Part shown: positions 1-6,209 of the stretch, in pieces | Position numbering within the stretch: position 1 is the first letter of the stretch | Layout: every line of letters begins with the position of its first letter | Source of the DNA: Gammaproteobacteria bacterium | GTDB taxonomy: Bacteria > Pseudomonadota > Gammaproteobacteria > Pseudomonadales > Porticoccaceae | Direction of reading: 5' to 3' | DNA: 8,651 bases | Assembly: GCA_006227015.1 (NCBI GenBank) | Contig: SBGI01000156.1 | Span: 1 to 8,651, forward strand | Position numbers and translations under genes: made by a program | The notes under the pieces: generated by a model | What the model saw: only the letters and a program-made list of their open reading frames with translations | Told to the model about the DNA's origin: nothing | Database searches by the model: none

Positions 1-1
1 G

Positions 2-211
2 GTCACTTTAAAAGCAGTCCGGCAAACGCCTTTAGATTGGTGGGGTACTGAGATGGTAATTACCAATCATGAAGACTACCAGGCACTCAATTCAGCACCT
101 TCATTGTTATTAAGGGGGGAATCCATATCCCCAGGGCCTGATCCATATTCACCATGGCTTTCTGGGGCCAATGTGAAGTCGCCGGAGGTTAAGTTGGCGA
201 TAGTTAAATGA
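2..211 (+). CDS. C-terminal end of an unrecognised protein (partial, runs off the left edge)
   Basis: Reading from base 2 there is an uninterrupted frame of 69 codons ending in TGA at 209-211. It has no start in the window, so only the C-terminus is seen. The stop overlaps the ATG of the next gene as ATGA (208-211), the usual sign of a co-translated operon, which is the main evidence that this frame is real. Visible features are a Trp-Trp pair (TPLDWWGTE), an acidic and aromatic NHEDY segment, then a Pro/Ser/Gly-rich stretch (SPGPDPYSPW) and a Lys-ending tail; I see no membrane segment. I do not recognise the family. Transglutaminase genes of the following type often sit beside ATP-grasp, alpha-E or second transglutaminase genes, but nothing here lets me choose among these. 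Confidence 0.6.
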   Translation, partial: VTLKAVRQTPLDWWGTEMVITNHEDYQALNSAPSLLLRGESISPGPDPYSPWLSGANVKSPEVKLAIVK

Positions 212-1071
212 AACGTTACAAGATTCTTCATGAGACTCAGTACAATTTTTCCGGGCTGGTTCAGTTGCAGCCACATACCTTGCGGCTGCGGCCAAGAGAG
301 GGGCATGAGCTGCTCATAGAGAGTTCAAGGCTGGATATATCTCCACTTCCTATACTGCGCTGGCATCGGGATGTAGAAGGGAACTCCGTTGCCACGGCAA
401 GATTCAACGGCACCACACAAATCTTGAAGATACAAAGCGAGGTCATTATTCGGCAATATGACCAGACACCTCACGATTTTCTGGTTGCCGATTATGCGGT
501 CGATTATCCCTTCCGCTATGACGATGAAGATGAAGTGCTGTTAGGGCCTTATATGAGTTCCCCCTATACGGCAGAAACCAGCGTGCTAACAAACTGGATT
601 GATGATATTTGGCGGCCTGGTGAGAAAATTCAAACCTTCGCCTTATTGCTTAGACTAAACCAGCGCATCTATCAGACCTTAACCTACCAAAAACGTGAGG
701 AAGAAGGCGTGCAAAGCGCAGAGCAAACCTTATCCTTGTGCTCGGGTTCCTGTCGCGATTCGGCCTGTCTTTTTATGGCTGCAGCAAGGAAATTGGGCTT
801 TGCAGCACGATTTGTCAGCGGCTACATCTATTCCGGTCCCACCACTAATTCACTGGATCAAACAGGGTCTACCCACGCCTGGGCGGAGGTGTTTATTCCT
901 GGTGCAGGCTGGAAAGGCTTTGACCCAACCATTGGCAACATTGTTGGGGCTGATCATATTACTGTCGCTGTGGCGAGATTACCGGAATCCGTGCCGCCCA
1001 TTTCCGGGTCTTTTCATGGTCCATCTGGCGCAAATATGGTGGTGGATGTTTGGGTAACAGAATTAGACTAA
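208..1071 (+). CDS. Transglutaminase-like cysteine protease family protein
   Basis: A 287-residue protein of the bacterial transglutaminase-like family. Residues 1-85 fit the beta-rich N-terminal domain of that family (opening KRYKILHETQYNFSG, with LRLRPR at 25-30). Residues about 140-245 form the papain-fold core. The catalytic triad is visible: Cys182 in GSCRDSA, His223 in THAWAEVF and Asp239 in GFDPT, followed by the typical tail DHITVAVAR and the VPPISGSF segment. The GSCRDSA version of the Cys motif and AARFVSGY resemble the variant found in large DUF2126-linked transglutaminases. There is no signal peptide or membrane helix, so it is probably cytoplasmic. Such proteins are predicted to hydrolyse peptide or isopeptide bonds; the substrate is unknown. 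The ATG overlaps the upstream stop. A GGAGGT at 184-189 is too far away (18 nt) to be its own Shine-Dalgarno, so translational coupling is likely. Confidence 0.9.
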   Translation: MKRYKILHETQYNFSGLVQLQPHTLRLRPREGHELLIESSRLDISPLPILRWHRDVEGNSVATARFNGTTQILKIQSEVIIRQYDQTPHDFLVADYAVDYPFRYDDEDEVLLGPYMSSPYTAETSVLTNWIDDIWRPGEKIQTFALLLRLNQRIYQTLTYQKREEEGVQSAEQTLSLCSGSCRDSACLFMAAARKLGFAARFVSGYIYSGPTTNSLDQTGSTHAWAEVFIPGAGWKGFDPTIGNIVGADHITVAVARLPESVPPISGSFHGPSGANMVVDVWVTELD

Positions 1072-1343
1072 GCATCAAAAGAATGAATATTTCGAGATGT
1101 GCTCATAAGCAAGCTGTGAATTAAAATTTGTCATTGATATTTCTTCGCCATTGATTTTAATGCTACGTCGGGTGATCTCACGATTTAAACATCAGCCCGA
1201 ATTATGAATGCCCAGTGTGTCGAACAAGTGCCTGGTGGTCCCTTGATTGAGATTCAAAATTTGCCAGCCAGGGTGCTGAAAGATTTGCTGCGCAGCGGAT
1301 AGCGACGCCTCGAAGATTTCCCCCGATTTCAAACATCCTCTGA
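1072..1343. other. Convergent intergenic region, no convincing gene
   Basis: These 272 bases lie between the ends of two converging genes. The first half is AT-rich. An imperfect dyad (TCGGGTGAT at 1168-1176 with ATCAGCCCGA at 1191-1200, one bulged base) could fold, but it has no T-tract and is not a good intrinsic terminator. A 32-codon plus-strand frame (1204-1302) begins with ATG but lacks a ribosome binding site. I see no RNA gene or insertion sequence end. Confidence 0.6.
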
Positions 1344-2090
1344 CTATGTGCAACTTGATTTGGGTTGGCGCAATTTTTCGATTTCCGCACCGTAGCCTTC
1401 TAGTAAACGTTGACCCAGGTATTCTGCGGGCGGTTTTTGCTCGGTGTTTGTGTATAGACCGCTGAAGTTGCAGTGGGCAGAAGCACGGCAGCGTTGTTCA
1501 TTTCCCATCAGGAGGTAAAGCCGGTTCACTGCCTTGATCGCAGCCTCCAGATCCGCATCGAACAGTAATAGGGCGTGGGCAAATATTCCCTGGCGATCAG
1601 GCTGCTGCTTGAGGCGAGAGCGCCGCTGTGCGGTGCCAGCCAGTTTGCGGCCATTGGCCACCACATTGTAGGCACCATCACAAAAAGCGCCTTCAACCGA
1701 GGCGCATTGCGCGTCGACGTCCAGTAAATGCAGTTCGGAAATAATGGGGTTACAGATTAGTTGGTAACTGTCGGCAATCGAGAGTTTGTTCCCTGATGTG
1801 TTCGCAAGAGCCAGGGAAATATTCATAATTCCCGGCCCTTGCGGGGTTACGCCTCCACCAGTTTGGCGAACGGAAACAGGCCATCCCATGTCCCTGGAGA
1901 TTTGTGCGGCTTTGTCAAAGTGCTTGTGTCGGCCAAAGGCATAGGGCGCCACCAGACATTGACTGGTGGACCAGATGGAGCAGGCGTCTTCCAGTTTTCC
2001 GGCTATCACCTGCTGAAACGTTAGTCGTTCCTGATCGAGTGCAGCGTCAATGGTGTCATATTTCACCAGTGAATTGCGTGGTTCACTCAC
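1344..2090 (-). CDS. Lipoate-protein ligase A / octanoyltransferase-like protein
   Basis: A 248-residue protein of the LplA/LipB/BirA-type acyl-protein ligase fold. The lipoyl-AMP binding loop is clear: RQTGGGVTPQGPGIMNISLA at 75-94 matches the family pattern RxxGGG...G..N.S. The second signature, NGRKLAGTAQRR (146-157), carries the conserved Lys149 that contacts the lipoyl/octanoyl donor. At 248 residues it lacks the extra C-terminal accessory domain of E. coli LplA. It could therefore be a ligase needing a partner domain, or a transferase. It is the last gene of the dehydrogenase operon; its GTG start overlaps the E2 stop (GTGA at 2087-2090), implying coupled translation. The likely job is lipoylation of Lys44 on the separate lipoyl protein two genes upstream. 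The family is certain from motifs; the exact reaction and target are inference. Confidence 0.88.
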   Translation of the reverse strand: MSEPRNSLVKYDTIDAALDQERLTFQQVIAGKLEDACSIWSTSQCLVAPYAFGRHKHFDKAAQISRDMGWPVSVRQTGGGVTPQGPGIMNISLALANTSGNKLSIADSYQLICNPIISELHLLDVDAQCASVEGAFCDGAYNVVANGRKLAGTAQRRSRLKQQPDRQGIFAHALLLFDADLEAAIKAVNRLYLLMGNEQRCRASAHCNFSGLYTNTEQKPPAEYLGQRLLEGYGAEIEKLRQPKSSCT

Positions 2091-2764
2091 GGCGATAAGT
2101 CTTCGATGGCTTCACACAGATCGGAAAGAAACTGAGCGGCTGGAGCACCATCAATGGCTCTGTGATCAAATGTCAGTGACAGGCCCATATACGACTTCCA
2201 CACCAGTCCATCATCGGTTCGAACAGGTTTTTCTACCATACAGCCAACACCCAGAATGCCGATCTGTGGCGTGTTGAGGATGGGCGTAAACTGTTCAACC
2301 CGGGTTAGGCCCAGGTTGCTGATGGTGAAGGTACCGCCTGTCATTTCCTTGACGGTCAGTTTGTTATTTCTGGCCCGTGTCGCCAGATCATGCCGTGCAG
2401 CAGATAGCTCTAAAACACTCAGTTCATCGGCATTGAAAATGGCCGGTGCTACTAGCAGGTTTTCCGGCAAGGCAATGGCAATGCTCAGGTGAACCTGCGG
2501 TGACAGATGTATTTCCCTGTCGGTGAGGATGCCATTTATCCCGTTGTGGCGTTTTAGAACCGTGACCAGTGTGTGGATCAAAACATCTTCTACTGATACC
2601 TGGTTTCCACCATCTGTCAGCGCCTGCTTTTTTGCCAACAGCCCGGAAGCATCACAGGTAGCGTGATGGGTAAGCTGTGCTGCCTCATGCAGGCTCTTGA
2701 CCATTTTGTCGGCCACCATGCCCCTGATGCCACGCAGTGGTATAACTGTTCCGCCGTCGGCCAT
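2087..2764 (-). CDS. Stand-alone E2 acyltransferase catalytic domain of a 2-oxo acid dehydrogenase complex
   Basis: A 225-residue protein that is only the catalytic (CoA acyltransferase) domain of an E2. It begins almost directly with the pre-catalytic helix (VIPLRGIRGMVADKM, 7-21). It then shows the conserved GGTFTISNLG (143-152) and the active-site signature FDHRAIDGAPAAQFL (199-213), with His201 and Asp205. Classic E2 proteins are about 400 residues or more, with one to three lipoyl domains, a peripheral subunit-binding domain and linkers; all are missing here. The lipoyl domain is supplied by the gene immediately upstream (32-nt gap). The ATG is preceded by AGGG with 6-nt spacing, so this is a genuine start and not a frameshifted continuation. 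It should transfer the acyl group from lipoyl to CoA and form the multimeric core. Acetyl is the likely group if the substrate is acetoin or pyruvate. Confidence 0.9.
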   Translation of the reverse strand: MADGGTVIPLRGIRGMVADKMVKSLHEAAQLTHHATCDASGLLAKKQALTDGGNQVSVEDVLIHTLVTVLKRHNGINGILTDREIHLSPQVHLSIAIALPENLLVAPAIFNADELSVLELSAARHDLATRARNNKLTVKEMTGGTFTISNLGLTRVEQFTPILNTPQIGILGVGCMVEKPVRTDDGLVWKSYMGLSLTFDHRAIDGAPAAQFLSDLCEAIEDLSP

Positions 2765-2796
2765 AATCTGCCCTATATCAATAGCCAGTCTGCACC

Positions 2797-3033
2797 TTAA
2801 TCGGAAAGGGTCGCGATCACATCACCCTTGTTGACCACCTCGTCTTCTTTCCTGGTGATCTGCAATGTGCCTGGGGCTGGGGATTCAATTTCGTGCTGGA
2901 TTTTTTCCACCATGACCTCTGCCAGCAGCTCCCCGGTTTCAACCCGGGCACCGTTTGATACCAGCCAACTGGTAATGACGCCTTCTTGATCTTCTTCCCA
3001 AAGATCCAGTGGGACAATGATGTCAGTACTCAT
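2797..3033 (-). CDS. Free-standing lipoyl-domain protein (swinging arm)
   Basis: A 78-residue single-domain protein of the biotinyl/lipoyl attachment family. It has the usual two halves: residues 3-38 (IIVPLDLWEEDQEGVI, then NGARVETGELLAEV) and residues 45-78 (ESPAPGTL, then VVNKGDVIATL). Between them is the hairpin MVEKIQHEIESP with the modifiable Lys44. The VEK context, instead of the MKM of biotin carriers, indicates lipoate. There is nothing beyond the domain: no linker, subunit-binding or catalytic part. It is therefore a separate carrier, comparable in size to an acyl carrier. The ATG is preceded by GGAG at 6-nt spacing. It lies 58 nt after E1 beta and 32 nt before the E2 catalytic gene. 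The expected role is to shuttle the intermediate between E1, E2 and an external E3. Confidence 0.92.
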   Translation of the reverse strand: MSTDIIVPLDLWEEDQEGVITSWLVSNGARVETGELLAEVMVEKIQHEIESPAPGTLQITRKEDEVVNKGDVIATLSD

Positions 3034-3091
3034 GAGTTACTCCGTAATTTGTATGAGTTATTTTGATGTTCCGTTATCTGTCTCTGTATCG

Positions 3092-4108
3092 TTATCCCGC
3101 CATTTTTTCGTATGCCGCGACAATTTTCTCCGCATTCGGCAGACAGAATTGTTCCATGACACGAGCATAGGGAATCGGCACATCCGGGAAGGCCACCCTT
3201 TGCGGGGCGGCCCTGAGTGCCGAAATATCATGCTCGACCACAGATGCGATGATCTCGCCACTGACGCCATAGCTGTGGTAATCCTCGTCGACGACGATCA
3301 GGCGGCCGGTTTTAGCCACTGATCGCCTGATCGCATCCCTGTCCAGGGGTACCAGAGAACGCAAATCGATGATTTCTGCACTGACACCCTTTTGTTGCAG
3401 CAGTTGGGCGGCCTTGAGGCCGTTGTGTACGCCCATCCCCACGCCGACGATGGTCACGTCTGTACCCTCGCGTGCTGTTGCGGCCTTACCGATTTCAACT
3501 TCATAATCGTCTTCGGGGGTATGGACTGTGGCGGCTTTTTCCGTGCCCAACCAGCCCATGCCTTGCAGGCTCTTGTGATACATATACACCACCGGGTTGT
3601 CGTCCCGGATGGCTGCATTCATTAAACCCTTGGCATCGTATGCGTTGGAGGGCGCGACCACTTTCATGCCCGGCAAATGTGCAAATGTTCCATAGAGACA
3701 CTGGGAGTGCTGACCGCCGTCGGAATAACCGCCGCCGGTGGAGGTCATCAATACCATGGGGACTTTGAAATGCCCCCCTGAGAAATAGATATTTTTTGCC
3801 ATCAGGTTGTAGATGGCATCAAAACAAACGCCAAAGAAGTCCACAAACATGAGTTCGACAATAGGACGCATACCATCCTGAGCCGCGCCCACCGCCGCAC
3901 CAATAAAGGCTGTTTCAGAAATAGGGGTATCCCGTACCCGTTCTTCCCCGAACTCCTCAATCAGGCCCCGGGTATTTCCGTATACGCCACCCAGTGCCCC
4001 TATATCTTCTCCCATGACGAACACGCGTTCGTCCCTGCGCATGGCCTGTGCCACAGATTCTGCCATCGCACGGGCTATCGTCAGTTTCCGCTCTTTGGTA
4101 TCACTCAC
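3092..4108 (-). CDS. E1 beta subunit of a ThDP-dependent acetoin/2-oxo acid dehydrogenase
   Basis: A 338-residue transketolase-like beta chain that pairs with the alpha chain to form the alpha2-beta2 E1. Family hallmarks are VFVMGEDIGALGGVYG (near 30-45), RVRDTPISE, GGGYSDGGQHSQ followed by LPGMKVVAPSNAYDAKGL in the pyrimidine-binding domain, and the C-terminal transketolase domain with VDEDYHSYGVSGEI. The closest functional classes are AcoB of acetoin dehydrogenase and PdhB of pyruvate dehydrogenase; the sequence alone does not separate them safely. Start choice: the frame can be extended to a TTG at 4114, but GAGGA (4120-4116) would then lie one base from the start. From the GTG at 4108 the spacing is 7 nt, so I chose GTG. 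The gene starts 39 nt after the alpha-subunit stop. Confidence 0.9.
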   Translation of the reverse strand: MSDTKERKLTIARAMAESVAQAMRRDERVFVMGEDIGALGGVYGNTRGLIEEFGEERVRDTPISETAFIGAAVGAAQDGMRPIVELMFVDFFGVCFDAIYNLMAKNIYFSGGHFKVPMVLMTSTGGGYSDGGQHSQCLYGTFAHLPGMKVVAPSNAYDAKGLMNAAIRDDNPVVYMYHKSLQGMGWLGTEKAATVHTPEDDYEVEIGKAATAREGTDVTIVGVGMGVHNGLKAAQLLQQKGVSAEIIDLRSLVPLDRDAIRRSVAKTGRLIVVDEDYHSYGVSGEIIASVVEHDISALRAAPQRVAFPDVPIPYARVMEQFCLPNAEKIVAAYEKMAG

Positions 4109-4147
4109 AATCAATTCCTCTTCATTAAGAATTTGTCGGGTTCTACA

Positions 4148-5134
4148 TCACACAAAGACGCAACTGAGGGCGTCTTGCGGAGCGGGGGGGTCACTTTTCC
4201 TGGCAAAGGCAATGGCTTCGTCTACCTGGGACTGGGCCTTGTTGTCGAGGTCAGCGATCTCCTCCTGGGTAGCCAGGCCACTATCTCTGAGGTGCTGACT
4301 GAAACGCACAATGGGATCTTTTGCTTGTAGAGCTTCCTTTTCACCTTTAGGACGGTAGCCTTCGGCGTCGCCGATAAAGTGCCCTGCGAGACGGAAGGTT
4401 TCGATTTCGATCAGCGACGGTCCATCACCAGCTCTGGCGCGTTCTATGGCTTCACCGGCAACACGAAAAATTTCCAGGGGATCATTGTCGGGGATATATT
4501 CTCCCGGCATGCCGTAGGAAGATGCTCTGATGTGGTTGTGCTCAACGGCGGTAGATTTTCTCTTGGCAACGGAGATTCCCCAGGCATTGTCTTCAACAAC
4601 GAATACCACCGGCAGTTTCCAGACAGCGGCCAGGTTGAGGCTTTCGTGAAAAGCGCCCTGATTGACGGCACCTTCGCCCAGATAGGCGATGGCCACCCCG
4701 GGTTTGTTTTGCATTTTCCGCGACAGCGCAGCACCCACCGCAGGCCCAAGTCCCTGAGCGATAATGCCGGAACAGGCAAAGTTGACGTCGCTGTCGAACA
4801 GGTGCATATGGCCACCGCGACCACCGCTGAGCCCACTGGCCTTGCCGAAAATTTCCGCAGCCATTCGCTTGAGGTCCACGCCTTTGGCGATGGCCTGGTG
4901 ATGGGGGCGGTGGGTAGCTGTGACGATGTCGCCCGCGTTCAGATGTGCACAGACGCCTACGGCGCAGGGCTCCTGGCCATTGGACAGGTGCATTTCTCCT
5001 GGCACTGGTCCATTAGCCATATTAAAAGCCGGTGTTTTGCCTTCCATGTAGGCAGTGGCAATAGCCTCCTCAAACCGGCGGCTGACCACCATAGTTTTAT
5101 ACATCCAGAATTGCTGTTCGCGCGTGGCTTGCAT
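4148..5134 (-). CDS. E1 alpha subunit of a ThDP-dependent acetoin/2-oxo acid dehydrogenase
   Basis: A 328-residue alpha chain of the E1_dh family, first gene of the operon. The thiamine diphosphate/Mg motif is present in its variant form: GEGAVNQGAFHESLNLA (153-169) through EDN (181-183), matching GDG-X(25-30)-NN-type binding loops. Other landmarks are THRPHHQAIAKG (74-85), GGRGGHMHLFD (104-114) and RLAGHFIGDAEGYRP (248-262). The last carries the conserved His252 loop that in relatives contacts the cofactor or is phosphorylated. The GHF.GDA.GYR form recalls acetoin dehydrogenase AcoA more than pyruvate dehydrogenase; the assignment is moderate. With E1 beta it cleaves or decarboxylates the substrate and transfers the two-carbon unit to lipoyl. 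The ATG is preceded by GAGGA with 6-nt spacing. Confidence 0.9.
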   Translation of the reverse strand: MQATREQQFWMYKTMVVSRRFEEAIATAYMEGKTPAFNMANGPVPGEMHLSNGQEPCAVGVCAHLNAGDIVTATHRPHHQAIAKGVDLKRMAAEIFGKASGLSGGRGGHMHLFDSDVNFACSGIIAQGLGPAVGAALSRKMQNKPGVAIAYLGEGAVNQGAFHESLNLAAVWKLPVVFVVEDNAWGISVAKRKSTAVEHNHIRASSYGMPGEYIPDNDPLEIFRVAGEAIERARAGDGPSLIEIETFRLAGHFIGDAEGYRPKGEKEALQAKDPIVRFSQHLRDSGLATQEEIADLDNKAQSQVDEAIAFARKSDPPAPQDALSCVFV

Positions 5135-5187
5135 AGCTGATCCTCATTATTTTTATCTGACGGGTCATGACACCTGGCGGTGGACCT

Positions 5188-5200
5188 TGGTCAGTGACCA
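5188..5200. promoter_or_regulatory. Palindromic operator candidate TGGTCAGTGACCA in the dehydrogenase promoter
   Basis: A perfect 6+1+6 palindrome. It begins about 6 bases downstream of the candidate -10 box for the operon, so it would cover the transcription start to about +13, a classical repressor position. The TGGT...ACCA arms resemble sites of FadR/PdhR-type GntR regulators, but the 5-nt centre differs from the PdhR spacing. No regulator gene lies in the window. Confidence 0.4.
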
Positions 5201-5206
5201 GTACTC

Positions 5207-5212
5207 AGTATA
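5207..5212 (-). promoter_or_regulatory. Candidate -10 box (TATACT) of the dehydrogenase operon
   Basis: On the minus strand TATACT matches the sigma70 -10 consensus in 5 of 6 positions and lies 73 nt upstream of the E1 alpha ATG. No good -35 hexamer is found at 16-18 nt, so an activator may be needed, or the box may be fortuitous. Upstream, GAGTCT is directly repeated (5281-5286 and 5290-5295) and GACTC follows inverted at 5302-5306; these could be activator sites. Confidence 0.3.
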
Positions 5213-5343
5213 GGACTCTAATGTTTTGGCTCGCCCGAGTACAGAATAGCGCCTGCTTTTCCAGGCTTCATCGTTATGTGGAGTCTGAGGAGTCTCTTTC
5301 TGACTCGAAAATGGTATTCAGTCCAGGTGTCGTGAAAAGTTGC

Positions 5344-5940
5344 TCAGGGTTTGCTGAATTGTGCCCTCGCCCTTGAAACCTGTTCACGGGTAATACAGCC
5401 TTCAACATGATCATTGATCAGCCCCATTGCCTGCATGAAAGCAAATACCGTGGTTGGCCCGATAAACTTCCAACCTTTTTTCTTTAGTATTTTTGACAGC
5501 TCAATGGATTCCGGCGATGTAGTCATCGATTGTGGTGCCCCCAACATTGAGGGGTCCGGTTCATATCGCCAGAAAAAGGCGGCGAGTGAGCCTGCTTCAT
5601 CGATCAAGGCCCGTGCTCGTTGAGCGTTATTGATGGCGGCCTCAATCTTGCCCTGGTGGCGAATGATCCCGGGGTCTTGCAGGAGCCTATCAACATCTTT
5701 CTTCTGAAAACGTGCCACCGCGTCAATATCAAACTGTTTAAAAGCCCTGCGGAAGTTTTCGCGTTTGGTCAGTATGGTTCGCCAGCTCAGTCCGGCCTGA
5801 AATCCCTCCAGGCATATTTTTTCAAACAGGCGCCGGTCATCCGACACAGGAAATCCCCATTCCCGGTCATGGTAGTCCAGGTATTCGGGAGTGGTTCTAC
5901 ACCAGTCACATCGGGGTTTGCCATCCGGGGCTGTATACAT
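5344..5940 (-). CDS. tag: DNA-3-methyladenine glycosylase I
   Basis: A 198-residue base-excision repair enzyme that removes 3-methyladenine from alkylated DNA. It aligns along its length with E. coli Tag (187 aa). The zinc site is complete: Cys11, His24 (YHDREWG), His178 and Cys182 (INDHVEGC). The 3-methyladenine pocket segment CLEGFQAGLSW (43-53) is intact, with Glu45 corresponding to E. coli Glu38, and GIIRH(Q)GKI follows at 91-99. The frame extends upstream to an ATG at 5976, but that one has no Shine-Dalgarno. The ATG at 5940 has AAGGA 9 nt ahead and gives the expected N-terminus, so I chose it. It is probably monocistronic and is separated by 209 nt from the dehydrogenase operon on the same strand. 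I see no Ada box that I could defend. Confidence 0.95.
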   Translation of the reverse strand: MYTAPDGKPRCDWCRTTPEYLDYHDREWGFPVSDDRRLFEKICLEGFQAGLSWRTILTKRENFRRAFKQFDIDAVARFQKKDVDRLLQDPGIIRHQGKIEAAINNAQRARALIDEAGSLAAFFWRYEPDPSMLGAPQSMTTSPESIELSKILKKKGWKFIGPTTVFAFMQAMGLINDHVEGCITREQVSRARAQFSKP

Positions 5941-5975
5941 GATGAGGTGTCCTTCCAGTTTATTAGTGCCATGCA

Positions 5976-5986
5976 ATGATTATCAT
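5976..5986. promoter_or_regulatory. Fur-box-like dyad ATGATTATCAT upstream of tag
   Basis: ATGAT-T-ATCAT is a perfect dyad. Aligned to the 19-base Fur consensus over 5972-5990, I count 13 matching positions. It lies 36-46 nt upstream of the tag start, where it overlaps a possible -10 (TATGAT on the minus strand). The outer left arm of the Fur consensus is not conserved, and iron control of tag is not an established theme, so this is tentative. Confidence 0.25.
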
Positions 5987-5988
5987 AA

Positions 5989-6018
5989 ACGGCATGACAG
6001 GGTCAGTACTGATGCCGT
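5989..6018. repeat. Inverted repeat ACGGCAT / ATGCCGT with nested palindromes
   Basis: A perfect 7-bp inverted repeat (5989-5995 and 6012-6018). Inside it are TGAC-AGG-GTCA (5995-6005) and the 8-base palindrome CAGTACTG (6004-6011). It sits in the divergent region between tag and the tadA transcription unit. There is no T-tract, so it is not a standard terminator; a regulator site is possible. Confidence 0.4.
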
Positions 6019-6107
6019 CCGGTGAACAAGCCCCCCGAAGATAGCATTAATCAATGTAGATGCCGACGTTGTTGAAGCCGGCTGACGAGTTCTCCTAATG
6101 CCTGGCG

Positions 6108-6113
6108 TATAAT
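6108..6113 (+). promoter_or_regulatory. Candidate -10 box TATAAT for the small protein/tadA unit
   Basis: A perfect sigma70 -10 hexamer about 100 nt upstream of the small-protein ATG. The best -35-like sequence, CTGACG at 6082-6087, is 20 nt away, longer than the optimum. The predicted leader contains the dyad CTGGTTACCAG (6151-6161) and a second CTGGTTA at 6167-6173. Confidence 0.45.
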
Positions 6114-6209
6114 GTTGCCTAAAGGGAATGATTGCTGTGTCCGTCAGGGGCTGGTTACCAGAGTTTCTGGTTAGGTCTTGGCAGCTTCAGATACATAGGA
6201 GAAAAACCG

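Noticed and set aside
1204..1302. A 32-codon plus-strand ORF after the transglutaminase gene, with further open codons in frame behind its stop
   Set aside because: No ribosome binding site, no recognisable family, and the readable continuation runs antisense into the ligase gene. It could be a gene remnant, but the evidence is too thin.
1202..1390. A 62-codon minus-strand ORF overlapping the 3' end of the ligase gene
   Set aside because: It overlaps a well-supported gene in another frame, has biased composition and no start signal.
2765..2796. Possibility that the lipoyl and E2 genes are one E2 gene broken by a frameshift
   Set aside because: The gap is only 32 nt, contains a Shine-Dalgarno and cannot encode the missing subunit-binding domain; both flanking frames begin and end cleanly.
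4379..5140. A long (253-codon) plus-strand ORF opposite E1 alpha
   Set aside because: It is antisense to a gene with clear conserved motifs and has no family features; it is a shadow frame.
5250..5265. Sigma54-like GG-N10-GC spacing on the minus strand upstream of E1 alpha
   Set aside because: Acetoin operons often use sigma54, but apart from the GG and GC pairs the -24 and -12 elements do not match the consensus, and no AcoR gene is seen.
5251..5266. GCCTG-CTTTTC-CAGGC hairpin as a terminator for tag
   Set aside because: The 5-bp stem is not followed by a T-tract on either strand.
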